In this document: positions 9,421-19,562 of the stretch, piece after piece
Layout: the number at the start of each line of letters is the position of its first letter
How positions within the stretch are numbered: the first letter of the stretch is position 1
Translations under genes and position numbers: made by a program
From: Lingula anatina
Lineage: Eukaryota; Brachiopoda; Lingulata; Lingulida; Lingulidae
Assembly (NCBI RefSeq): GCF_001039355.2
Contig: NW_019775483.1
Coordinates: 345,361 to 368,810 of the forward strand
Direction of reading: 5' to 3'
Length of the DNA stretch: 23,450 bases
Notes under the pieces: model-generated
Seen by the model: only the letters and a program-made list of their open reading frames with translations
The model's database searches: none
Told to the model about the DNA's origin: nothing

Positions 9421-9684
9421 GTCGACTATTGCTACGGCCCTGTTGGAGTAGAAAAGACCAAGGCTGGAAGGGGTAATGTTTTGTCCGTTGCGGTGGCCCT
9501 GTTAACATCCAAATGCACATGTCTTCACCACTTTACTCTTCTTCTGTCTGCCAGAAAAAAATATAAATTGAATTTTAACCACTACATTACAGTGTGCTGA
9601 AGCATTAATCTGATCAGTTTATGACGCATATTGGGGCCATTTTTAGTCTCAGATATTCTTGTATTGTACACAAATCTTAACACA

Positions 9685-9710
9685 GGGGCTGGGGAGGGGG
9701 GGGGGGAAGG
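9685..9710 (+). repeat. G-rich run with quadruplex potential
   Basis: GGGG, then GGGG, A and about eleven G, then AAGG. The G runs separated by short spacers could form a G-quadruplex on the + strand. Confidence 0.6.
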
Positions 9711-10306
9711 TCAATGAAGCCAATGTAAGTGACTGGTATTGTGAGTGTTGTGATCAGTGTATTATAAAGAGATCAGTCACAGGATTTAAGATGCCATTAA
9801 CTTAAACTAACAAACTTAATTATAAACATCCAAACTAACAAAGAATGGACTCCTGAACTGATTTCCCCTCTCTCAGCAAGATTCATCAATGATTCCTCTA
9901 ATGATTCCACCAGTGTTCAGCTAATTCCCCTGGTGGGACAAACAACATTATCTTCATTAGTATCATGAAGCCCACACGGTATTGCTATATTTAACCAGGT
10001 AGTTGGCTTAGTTATCGATATTCATTACTGAATCATTCTGTTAAGTTGTAATTTTTTGCGCCAGATGTCCTTTGATAAGTATCATAAGATTGGGCTGGCA
10101 TATTATGCAATTATGTTCCAAGATTTGGCAGATCAGCTTTTATTGAACAATTTATGTAAATTGTCATTCCCCTAAAGGAGCTTTTTTACTATGAAATTAA
10201 ACATAATAATATTATGTTTATATTTTTTTTTCCTTTGGTTGATTTTGTTTTTTTGTCTTAAAAGTTAAAAGAGAAAGTCTTTCATTTTACAGTGAAAAGT
10301 TACAAC

Positions 10307-10340
10307 AATAAATAAATAAATAAAATAATGAATAAATAAA
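10307..10340. repeat. (AATA)n microsatellite
   Basis: AATA units with one interruption (AATG). Same class as the repeats at 2425, 17117 and 18988. Confidence 0.8.
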
Positions 10341-10595
10341 AAGAGAAAAATTATTCTGTTCAAAATATTTGTAATTTATTTTTAAAAAATCTGTAATGCA
10401 ACAACCAAACCTCTCACCAAGGGTCAAATATGCAAGAGCTTTCTTGGCTCAATGTATTTTTCAATTGATTTTTCTACAGCTGTCTCCCAACTGTATAAAA
10501 AATATGCTTAGTCTCGATGTCTTTTCAAAAGGACAAACATCTGATTTGATTTTGAAAATGGAATTTGCTGATGAAATCAGAATCAGCTGGGTGCC

Positions 10596-10621
10596 TTTTT
10601 TTTTTGGGGGGGGGGGGGGGG
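10596..10621 (+). repeat. T10-G16 homopolymer junction
   Basis: Ten T (10596-10605) directly followed by sixteen G (10606-10621). Same orientation as the tract at 7308. Confidence 0.85.
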
Positions 10622-10757
10622 AGCAAAAACATTTAAAGTCTTTACCCAGTTAAGAATACCAATGTTAAATTGAAACACTTATTTATGTGTATACAGTAAC
10701 TTTCTAAAAAAAAAAAAAAAGATTTAGCCCCAACAACTTATTACATTTTCCCACTCA

Positions 10758-10784
10758 CCCTCTCTCTCCCTCCCTCTCTCTCTC
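10758..10784. repeat. Polypyrimidine (CT)n run
   Basis: Twenty-seven consecutive C/T, mostly CT dinucleotides. No exon with a usable frame follows it. Confidence 0.8.
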
Positions 10785-11163
10785 ATTTTGGAAAATGAAT
10801 TCTAGCAGCTTCTAAAATAGCACTCTGTTATATTCTATTCTAAAGTGATGCGTTGGGTAATCACCCTATTTATTAAATTGGTTGATTGGTAAACCCATAC
10901 AAATGGACAGTAGCTTAAAACGACAAATCTGTAGTATGATGCATGGATAAATATTTCTCCAGTCATCGCCTTGACTCCCCTGGCTATTATACAAAGGAAA
11001 TCAATGCTATTGATTCTAATGTACACTTGCAAAGTAAACTTTGTCTTCTAGCATTGATTGTACGGGGAAAAAGCATTACTGGCCATGCTCGAAATCTAGC
11101 AGCCATTATCTACGGCATGCTTCAAAAGCCAATATTTCCTTAAAATGCTGTTTTGGGTGAAAG

Positions 11164-11196
11164 CCCCCTCCCCCTCCCCCACCCCCTCCTCCCTCT
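11164..11196. repeat. C-rich low-complexity run
   Basis: C5-6 blocks separated by single T or A; quadruplex potential on the minus strand. Confidence 0.75.
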
Positions 11197-11471
11197 AAAA
11201 CAAACTTTTGAAATTCTTATACAGTCACACTAAAAAAGACATAAAGGAGCAAAACCTGGACAAATTTACATGGAGAGAGAGAGTGAGAGAGGTTTGGTGT
11301 ATTAGTTCTATGTTCATTTCCTCTCGTTCCAGTAGTAACTGAATGAAAGCAATATACATCTATTAAGATTCCAAAAACCGACCTCAATTTTCTCAAGGGG
11401 AGAGATGCTGATAGCATTTCAGACAATGCACGCTGTTAATTACTAATGCATCACTTTGCATTATTCATGAG

Positions 11472-11561
11472 GCTTGGCGTAATACTTCCAAACGACTTTT
11501 CTCCCCAGTCTGAAGTCTACTTAATGGATCAGATGGATCAATGAAAGCTGCTACGCCAAGC
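11472..11561. repeat. 10-bp inverted repeat GCTTGGCGTA / TACGCCAAGC
   Basis: Perfect 10-base arms at 11472-11481 and 11552-11561 flank a 70-base spacer. The sequence just to the left (11435-11470) has TAATTACTAAT and ATTCATGAG, resembling homeodomain sites. It may be a small regulatory element or the remains of a foldback repeat. Confidence 0.5.
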
Positions 11562-12041
11562 TTTTGTGTTCTTACACACCAGCCCTCACGGAGGTATTAA
11601 TTAATTGAACCCTCTGATCCCACATATAAGAAAGTGCTGTATATTCATAAGGGAAGAGGGACTAGGGGTACGGGATCTACATGTACATGTACAAAGTTTT
11701 CCAATATCTCTCTGCCTTCAACCCCATTCACATATATTCATGACTCAATCAACTCTCTTCAGAAGCACTGTCCTTCTTAATTAGGGTAACTTTTTCATAA
11801 AGATGCTGCTCACTCTTCAAAACAGACACACAATGTGTAGACTTTTAAGTGGCCTAACACACACAGACACACACACTAAGAAATTTGTCACATGCTGTAA
11901 ATTCAGTGCAATGCAATCAACTCAAATGATGCAATGCAATCAACCACCAAACAATCCAACTGATTCTTATAACAACACAGCTTGGGAGACTTTGGAATAA
12001 GATCAAATCCATATGGATGTTCACTTTCTCCATTCCTACAG

Positions 12042-12083
12042 AGATACCAGTATCTGAGTGATAACCTTGTCACCATCCTATCT
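12042..12083 (+). other. Candidate 42-nt exon (RYQYLSDNLVTILS)
   Basis: A good acceptor (CTTTCTCCATTCCTACAG) ends at 12041. The next 14 codons are open and protein-like, and a GTAAAT donor-like sequence follows at 12084. The frame closes with TAA shortly after the donor. No family is recognised. Such combinations arise by chance in a window this size, so it is only a candidate. Confidence 0.22.
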
Positions 12084-12388
12084 GTAAATTAAGTAACCAA
12101 ACCAGGTAAATCTCAGGTATGAGATTGTTGCAATTATGGCTTACTTAGACTGAACTTACCACCAGTGTAAATTGTTTGGTAAAGTGTTAATCTTGTGTAT
12201 TTTTACAAACTGTGTGAATCATGGAATATATCATATCTATAGTTATTTCAGAGGTGGATGTAAGAGTGTAACATGGTATTATATAATAAACTGCACAAGC
12301 CCATTGTCATATGATATATACTACGTAATGCTGTGTGTCATTATAAGCTAAGGGACTGTGTCATTTTGGTGGTAGCATATTGAGTTAC

Positions 12389-12446
12389 CTTCTGTGTAGA
12401 TAGGACCGCAGAAAGCAGCGTTGCACTTGCTGTATACAATACAATC
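12389..12446 (-). other. Candidate 58-nt minus-strand exon, cysteine-bearing
   Basis: On the minus strand the A37 run reads as T37. The first AG after it (ACAAG) is followed by an open segment reading DCIVYSKCNAAFCGPIYTE, which ends at AAG|GTAACT, a good donor. Three cysteines spaced five and four residues apart suggest an extracellular disulphide module. The codon choice looks coding-like. No partner exon was found, so the call is tentative. Confidence 0.25.
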
Positions 12447-12466
12447 CTTGTCACGTACGTGGCCCA

Positions 12467-12469
<3 letters not shown>

Positions 12470-12506
<37 letters not shown>
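12470..12506. repeat. A37 homopolymer
   Basis: Thirty-seven consecutive A on +. It could be a retroposon tail, but no target-site duplication or SINE/LINE body was recognised upstream. Read as T37 on -, it could serve as a polypyrimidine tract for the candidate exon at 12389-12446. Confidence 0.85.
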
Positions 12507-12507
<1 letters not shown>

Positions 12508-14385
12508 AGAAGAGAGGCTTTAATTTCTCGGTTTAAAAAAAGCTCAAAAGTGGATGTCAATGTGTTGTTTACAGTAGAAGTTTTAGGAAGTTGTCCTCTA
12601 TATAGTAGTGCAGGTTGGGTGGTGCCTACATACATTCATTTAGCTATGTTCAGAACTAGGTCCATGAATTCTGACACTGTTGATTGGTGTCAGACATGCT
12701 ATCCTGACTTTCATTTATTGTTACACATTTGAAATTATAAAAATAAAAAAGAAGAGAAATAAGTTGTTTTTAAATTTTTTTAAGCGTTAAGAGATCAGAA
12801 TCATATCTGCGTTTTTTTTTTCGAGGTCTGAGTTATCAAATTATCTATGATATGTTTTTCTTCTTTAGACAGACCTCTGCATATTTGTACCCGGGTGCCT
12901 TAGCCCATGTCCTGTGATAAAATACAGATAAAATTATTTTTGTTCTTCATAACAGGAATCAAGTTATGGATGATGGTTTACATCTTATATATCGTGACAC
13001 ACCTAGAGTGTTTATGAAAAACATTTCAAAAATGGAACGTCATTTCAGCATTGTTTTTAAACTTTATCGCAGCAGTCAATATTAATGTGTTTTCTGGTTG
13101 TGCACCTTGTATGTTGGAGGTACTGCGATGTTATCAAGAGGCCATGGCCTTCAGCTTGATGGAGGGTTTGAAAGCGAGTTTTGGAGATGTTTTTGTGGCC
13201 TGCCCACATGGGTGGACAATAAATGACCACTTGGTTACAGCATAAAGCTAAGGACTCGGTGAGTTATGGGTTGTCTCCAAGGCTTCATGAACATCCAGGG
13301 TAATTGCCGTGCACTCCATATCCCCCCCCCCCTCTCCATCAATTTTCAAGGGCACAGGCATGAATGTATGGTGCATCAAAAGCTTATGATAACTGCTGCA
13401 TAGATTGATACATGTAGCCTACGTAGCTACTTTTTGTCTCTGTGTTCTTTAGTGTGTGATCTGTTACATTTCACCATTGAAACTTTTGAGTTTAATTATA
13501 ATTCTTGAAAAATTGTACTTTTTGTTGCATGAGTCAGTTGTGAATAATGAAAGATTATCCGTAAAATAGATGTAAGAATGTTTTTTTGCTGTGCATTAAC
13601 TTTATTAATATGGCTCATTGAATGGTCATTAAAAATTTCATTAAAATTTGTGTTGTTTTTCACCTTCACAGCTTAGCGTAAGGATGCATAATGAGGCAAA
13701 TTTTATTGATTAAATTTACAGTCCCTTCAAGTCTTCTTTTCCTCCCTTATTCTACAGCTGTGTCTTTGCAGAAACAGTAAACTTTTTTTTTGGTTGAAAT
13801 GGCAGATTATATGGAGCTAATTTTGGATGAACAAAAATAAAACAATGAATGCTCACATTTCTTTGTTTGTTTAGCCTTTTGAAAAAAGAATGCCTGGGGC
13901 AATCTTTTTTTACTCATTTTTAGTGATTGTGTTATACCAGATGTTTAGTTATCAAAACATACCATTAAAATGAGACGGAAAATGATGAAAGCTTTGCATA
14001 GCACAGAAAATACATTTTTACAGACACATTCGTATCGTGTTTTGAAAAGATGACAGGTGACATTTTTTGAGAGAAAATGTACGTATACTTTTAAATTATG
14101 GCAGACAAAGAAAAGAAAAGAGGGTGAAAGAGGAGTTTGTTTCTTCTTACTTTAATTTCTAAAACACATTGAAGTTCTCAAATAACATTATATTTCTTCC
14201 AGATTATGAAATTAGAGCCATAGATTTAAGAATATCCACACAAAATTTAAAAATCAATGATCTGAACTGAATGACATCCTACATCCAAAAACCCTTATAA
14301 AGAAACATCCAAACTGGGGCACTCTAGACAAGAAAACAAAAGGATGTATGTTTTGCTATAAAAAAGATAAGAAATTGGTTCATAA

Positions 14386-14637
14386 CCCCCTCCCCTAAAA
14401 CATCAATTCAGAGATGAAGTTAACAGATTTCTTGACCTAGGTTATAAACTACCCCACATTTTAAATATTGATGTACTGTACTGGAGATCCCTCCATAAAT
14501 ATTGCATGTCACCAGACATCAGCCATAATTCAGTCATCCAGGTGATCACTCGTACTGGTATCTTCCTTGAATTTATAACTTCAACAAAGGGCCTGTCAGG
14601 ACTAAAACAATCACAAGTTCATGTCACAAGTCTATGA
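14386..14637 (+). other. Unrecognised 83-codon open stretch, possible coding relic
   Basis: Open from the codon after a TAA (14383-14385) to TGA (14635-14637), without needing an ATG. The interior reads like protein, with segments such as DEVNRFLDLGYKLPHILN and DVLYWRSLHKYCMSPDIS. A second open frame (14634-14891) overlaps its end in another phase. This suggests a frameshifted or decayed coding sequence, possibly transposon-derived. No family is recognised and no transposase or reverse-transcriptase motif is visible. Confidence 0.25.
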
Positions 14638-15552
14638 TGAGGATGTCAAAACTGAACTATGCTCCGCTTGGCCTTGCTCGACATATAAATCTGGAAGATC
14701 ATAACAGGTCTAATTTTGTTGACTATTTTGATGCTGTTTTCCTTCCTTGTGATGACACTTGGGGCCAAATATTGAGAGTCAAATACAGCTCAGACTTGAT
14801 GTGGGGGCAGGTTAATGTATTTGTCTGTTTTCTAAAAATTAAAAACAACATTCCATCCTTACTTTTTATGACTGTAAGCACTTATATATGATTAATATGT
14901 TATTCATAATTGCGCCATGGGATGTTTTCCAAAACAAAACTTTTTTGTTTTTCATAGGGGGAACATTCAGTTCTCTTGTACCTTTTCTGTCAAAAAAGTG
15001 GCAAGGAGTTTTCCGTGTGAAATTTTATTCGAATGATCTTACTAGTTTGTATCTCAAGACATCTCTTAATACCTCCAAATAACCCATTAACTTACTAAGA
15101 ACATTTATTAACAGTGGTTTAACAAAATCTTTATGCCACTAAATAAGGCACTAAAACTGGTCTAAAAAGTTTCTTCTATTTATTATTATTTATCTGAAAT
15201 AAATAAGAAAGAGTTCAGTGGTAAACCATGAAAAATCGAATAGTCTCACTTCTCCATATCATGGTTTATTGAGTTGGGAATCGGTCACTTAGAATAATAG
15301 TAGTCAAATATATGCAGCTCTACTGGTTAACCGCAGTGAAAGTGTTGACATTAAGTGGTGTACTGAAGTAAAAAAATAATGAACACGACTGACCTGTTTT
15401 AAAATATTATTCAAAAGGCAAAATGCACTAATGTACTGAAATAGCACTCTAAAACCAATACTTAAATAGGCAAGGCAAAACACATTTGGTTGGTTTATTC
15501 ATGGGTAACCTCATTTCTAAACTTATTTAGATGCTTTTCCTTCCTTTTTCAG

Positions 15553-15583
15553 TACGCTTGCAGAACCTGAGATTGATACGAAG
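15553..15583 (+). other. Candidate 31-nt micro-exon (TLAEPEIDTK)
   Basis: A very good acceptor (TTTTCCTTCCTTTTTCAG, AG at 15551-15552) and an AAG|GTACAA donor at 15584 enclose 31 bases. Read with the first base completing a codon, they give ten open codons ending on a codon boundary. That exit phase matches the frames of the candidates at 19509 and 21656. Evidence is splice-site quality and phase only. Confidence 0.28.
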
Positions 15584-15829
15584 GTACAACAAAGCACACT
15601 TATGATGTTTATTTACAGGCTAACTGCCTTTACCTTTTTTTCTTTTCTTTTCTAGCCCCCCTTGTAGTGTGAGCGTTGATTGTTCGCGCTTCATTCATTG
15701 CCCATGGTTATGTGCAAACACTAACATGGAACAGAATGGGACGATGTTTACACACAGAAACGTTTAAAAAAGGTCATGGTAAAATAGCACATGTTAAAAA
15801 CCCGATGTGACTGTATTCTCTTCGGCCAC

Positions 15830-16067
15830 ATTCCCATAGACATCTTCGGTTCATGTGGATCCACCCAACTCTGCGGGGACTTGCGCTGATTGCAATCAGT
15901 TTAACTGAATGACAGGCCTTCCGATCCTGGCAAAAAGTAGAATACAGAATACTGTTGAGTACATTGGAAACAAGAGGAGGCGTGTCATTCAATTACGCAA
16001 ATTGCAATCAGCGAGAGTCCCTGCAGAGTTAGGTCGATCCACGTAGACTGATGGTGTCTATGGGAAT
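15830..16067. mobile_element. Foldback MITE-like element, copy 1
   Basis: Two arms of 84 bases (15830-15913 and 15984-16067) are imperfect inverted repeats around a 70-base centre. Both arms start ATTCCCATAGACA and contain GTGGATC, AACTCTGC, GGGACT, CGCTGATTGCAAT and GAATGAC. Homology may extend outward to TGACTG at 15808 and CAGTCA at 16069-16074. There is no coding capacity, as expected for a non-autonomous foldback element. A clear target-site duplication was not found. It is related to the element at 22697-22909. Confidence 0.72.
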
Positions 16068-16074
16068 GCAGTCA

Positions 16075-17708
16075 AAGTGTACTGAATAATGAATACACAC
16101 TTTCACTAGTTGATATAACCATATTAATTGTCGTTAAATATGGCGATTTGCATTTCAAAAGACATGTATCATTATGTTTGAAATTATGTTGCTCACAAAA
16201 ATCCTTAAGCGTTTAAGGGGTTAGGGGGCAACTTTTTTTTTAGTATCAATCATAAAGTGAGGTTTATGACAGCTTGTGATATGCATTGCATGACTTGAAG
16301 TTTTATTGGTTGTTTATAAACAATAAAATTTGAGCATGCAGGCTTATATCATTACAGGAGATGGGAGTAATTTGAAAAAAAAAAATGTTTTGACTTAAAA
16401 AAAGGATAAGTAAACAATTGATCTGGAGAGAAAAAGATCCAAAGACACAACAAAAAATTGTTTTGAAAGAATCTATTTAACCGCCAATACATTTATCTGT
16501 AATCTATCTTAAATAGACTCATAGGTTTTTTTCTGAGAGAAATTTACAGGAGTGAGACAGGGACAAATTTGGGCTACTTGTGGTCTCTTCCACCCACTGA
16601 GAAAGGAAATGTACATGTAACAACTGGACATGTGATTAATAAATCAACTCTAGATTTTATTTGAACTGTCTCCACATTGTATATGCTTAGGTTAGTTAAC
16701 TGCTGAGGCAATATTCTCTACCATTAGGAGAGTCACAATCAGCATTGTTTTCACTGCAGGTCTTGTCAAGGTGCATATTTGAATCTGTTACAACTGTTTT
16801 TTTTTTTCATTTAATTGATTGTGTTTTAATTTGTGTTAATTAATCAATAGAAAATCTGAATAAGAAGCCAGCTTGTTGCCTTGATGTTTGTTGATATTAT
16901 TATTGAGTGCACATAGCTTATCTTTGTGCAAAGGAATTTGTGGAGCATATATATATCTGGAAAAAAATCTTCCTGAAAATAAGCACCCCATGGCGGAGTA
17001 ACCATGCGGGCAAAATTGTGCACTGCCACGCCGTGTAAATATACTGTGGATCACTGGCACATGAGGGTTATCTTCCTGTTATCACTGAATTATAATCTTT
17101 CCAGTTTATTATGGCCAAAATAAATAAATAAATAAAATAAATAAAATAATAGTTATAATAAGATATAACAAAAATTATAATAAAAACATGATGACAGCTT
17201 TGGGCAAATACCCCAACCTCTATTTTTGAGAAAAAATATCTGCTGCAACGTCTTGCACCCAAGAGTGTTGTAAATTATTACTCTCTAATTAAAAATTCTA
17301 TTTTTTAATGTATTAGAAAGTTTCACGATTTGTAGATTTGTGCAACTGATAGTCCAGCTTGTACAACACCATTATTATTTACATCTGTACATTTTCAACA
17401 ACTCAGTCTGATGTAAAACTATAAATAAAGAATTGCATAACAATTGGATATAATTTTCCGTATTATCTCTGCGACCCTCCCCCTTCCTGTTCAAACCAGA
17501 CTATCCATAGCCAGGTCGCTGACACGTAATCAATCACATTTGTTATATGACATCCGGCAAAAAATATCTATATGATTGCCATATCTGTACATCTGTCAAA
17601 TAGATGTGCCCAAAAAATCAATGAATGACCACTTGCAACAAGCACTGTGGGAATTTTTGTACATGACCACTGACACATTTTCTGAAACATGTGCCCAATG
17701 GAAATACC
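16075..17708. other. Intergenic or intronic, no gene supported
   Basis: AT-rich with an (AAAT)n microsatellite at 17117-17150. Overlapping minus-strand frames at 16836-17060 show no conserved motif. A TTCACTGCAG acceptor near 16758 lacks a convincing exon. Confidence 0.4.
17117..17150. repeat. (AAAT)n microsatellite
   Basis: AAAT units with an interruption (AAAAT). Same class as the repeats at 2425, 10307 and 18988. Confidence 0.8.
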
Positions 17709-17901
17709 TTAATTAAATTTATATGGAGAGGACTTAATTAAAAAGTGTTCCGTGTGCATTAATTAACATAGTTTTGTGTGAGATTTTAAAAAGATAATGA
17801 TTTTGTGTATGAGCTGACAAACCGAAGATATTAATAAAGATAGGTTCTTAAATAAACCTCAAATAAGCATAATCATTAATGAAATTACTTTCATTAATGA
17901 T
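17709..17901. promoter_or_regulatory. Cluster of ATTA palindromes with a perfect hairpin
   Basis: TTAATTAA occurs at 17709-17716, 17734-17741 and 17759-17766. A perfect 13-base inverted repeat follows: ATCATTAATGAAA (17872-17884) and its complement (17889-17901) around a TTAC loop. All are ATTA-core sites of the kind bound by paired and other homeodomain dimers. A regulatory role is inference, since AT-rich DNA raises the chance rate. Confidence 0.35.
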
Positions 17902-18626
17902 GATAACCTAAATGTTGTACAAAGAACTGATAATTTTTTCCATAGCAAACAAGTTGTTTTTCATTAAAATCCCATGCGGGAGTCCCAACAACATTACTAA
18001 TTTTATGTAAACAAATCAATTCTCTAAACAAAGCTCTACACAAACATATTGAAAATCTATCAATATTATCAAAGGCCTGCCCAATAAATGCCAACGGAAC
18101 AGGGGGTTTATGATCATAAACAATCCCTTTAACCCTGACTTAATAGAGGTGCAATATCCTCCACAGCCTCTTGGTCAGAGGTGGTCAGGCTGCCATGAGG
18201 TAGTTGACCAGTATTTCTCTCAACTGTATCCAATGTTAACCACAACACAGTATGGCATTAAGAATAAACAGCAACCCCTTATTGTCATTAAGCAAACAAT
18301 AAATGGTTATAAAGGGAATGGTTTAATAATACAGTCTGATAATTGCTGGGACTGTTTAAGAGTTGATACTGTTTAACAATGAAGTGACCCCACGGAGAGC
18401 AAAGAAATGCTCCATTCCATTTGAGCATTTAACAGGTGGATGATGGAAGCATGACCCTGCATTTCTTAGAAACAAGCAAAAACACCATCTAAACATTGGA
18501 CCAGTAGTGAGTTGCAGTAAAATAAATGACCATTAAGGGAAGGATTCTTTTGCTTTGTAAGTGGTCACATTGTGAACGTAAATCAAGTGTCCACGTGTTA
18601 CAAATTGTCTAGAAATTTATTTTTGC

Positions 18627-18683
18627 TTTTTTTTTTCTCCCTTTCTTTCTTTTTTTGGGGTTGGGGGGTTGGGGGGGGGGAGG
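18627..18683 (+). repeat. Polypyrimidine tract followed by G-quadruplex motif
   Basis: About 30 mostly T/C bases (18627-18656) lead directly into G4-TT-G6-TT-G10-A-GG (18657-18683). The two TT spacers between G runs make this a strong G-quadruplex candidate. It is the third T-to-G junction on the same strand. Confidence 0.7.
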
Positions 18684-18987
18684 AATAGGGTAATTATTCT
18701 GTAAAATGACAAAGAAAACATAATACAATTATGATACATTTTCCATTCTTATTACCATTTTTGAAATATTAGAAAAATAATTTTTTAAATTTAAATCTTA
18801 CACTCATCATGTTCTTTTACATGTATTTCACCGCTGCATTCATTTGATTAACTGTCAAATTATGTTTTGTGAACATTAATGCAACTTGAATTTCATTTCA
18901 GCTGTATTATTTAAATAATTAAATATATTGTAGACTTGTAGACTTCCTCAGGAAAGCAGGCAAGTAAAAATTTTTAAAAAATGAACG

Positions 18988-19020
18988 AATAAATAAAATA
19001 AATAAAATAAATAAATAAAA
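18988..19020. repeat. (AATA)n microsatellite
   Basis: AATA units with two AAAATA interruptions. Same class as the repeats at 2425, 10307 and 17117. Confidence 0.8.
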
Positions 19021-19508
19021 TTGAAACAAGGTAAAAATCTGTATCTGATTCACAAAAAATACCATCATGAGCAATATGGTTATATGTTGAAAGCACAGAC
19101 AGAGAAAGATAGAGCATCACATGTTGTCTGACACGAATATGACAAAAGAACATACTAAAACATTGCAATCATAATTCATCATATCTCGGGAACAGGTGGG
19201 TGAACGTTACAAGGGCAGGGATTGTAGGAGAAAGAGTCACATGTTAGTTAATAGGTATACACGTGAACCTCCCATGTTTACCAGAAAATACACACCTGCA
19301 TGATAAATGCGAATTAATATACATGATTAATTGATATTGACAGTAGGTATTATTTTTCCAGGGTATACATGTTATGTAAGAAGACCCCCTCCTTCTCCCC
19401 CTGTTTTGTAAACGAATGAAATTACACTTCATTAAGGGAGTTAAGGGTATATTTCTAAAGCTAGTGGAGTATGGTGATCGTAATATCGTTTTTTTTCTCT
19501 CTCGTCAG

Positions 19509-19562
19509 CAGCAATGTATGGCCCGTGGTTTTCAAAACAGTTACTGGCAAAACTTGTCACGT
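19509..19562 (+). other. Candidate 54-nt exon
   Basis: A strong acceptor (TTTTTTTTCTCTCTCGTCAG, AG at 19507-19508) and a CGT|GTAAGC donor at 19563 enclose exactly 18 codons. The frame in phase with the candidates at 15553 and 21656 reads QQCMARGFQNSYWQNLSR. All three frames are open, so the length does not discriminate between them. No family is recognised. Confidence 0.28.

Larger units (their letters stand above)
9421..11430. other. Intergenic, low-complexity tracts only
   Basis: No gene supported. It contains a G-rich run (9685-9710), an (AATA)n microsatellite, a T10-G16 junction, an A15-type run near 10707-10721, a pure pyrimidine run (10758-10784), a C-rich run (11164-11196) and a GA run (11272-11292). 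A T-rich acceptor ending CTCTCAG near 9868-9877 is followed by a short open frame but no good donor. Confidence 0.4.
11562..15552. other. Intergenic or intronic, candidate exons only
   Basis: No complete gene. It holds an A37 run (12470-12506), a C11 run (13322-13332), and the possible exons at 12042-12083 (+) and 12389-12446 (-) listed separately. An 83-codon open stretch with protein-like content lies at 14386-14634 (+). A 64-codon frame at 13051-13245 (+) is also open but unrecognised. Confidence 0.4.

Noticed and set aside
9868-9990. Possible exon after a CTCTCAG acceptor
   Set aside because: The open frame is Ser/Asn-rich and internally repetitive (ATGATTCC twice), and no good donor follows.
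12470-12506. A37 run as the tail of a retroposon
   Set aside because: No SINE or LINE body, RNA polymerase III boxes or flanking target-site duplication were found.
13051-13245. 64-codon + strand frame with protein-like composition
   Set aside because: No conserved motif; the strong GTGAGT donor at 13260 is out of frame with it.
15774-15992. 72-codon minus-strand ORF
   Set aside because: It is read-through of the foldback element's left arm and centre, not a gene.
18110-18376. 88-codon + strand ORF
   Set aside because: Unrecognised, with no supporting splice or promoter context; single open frames of this length are expected by chance.
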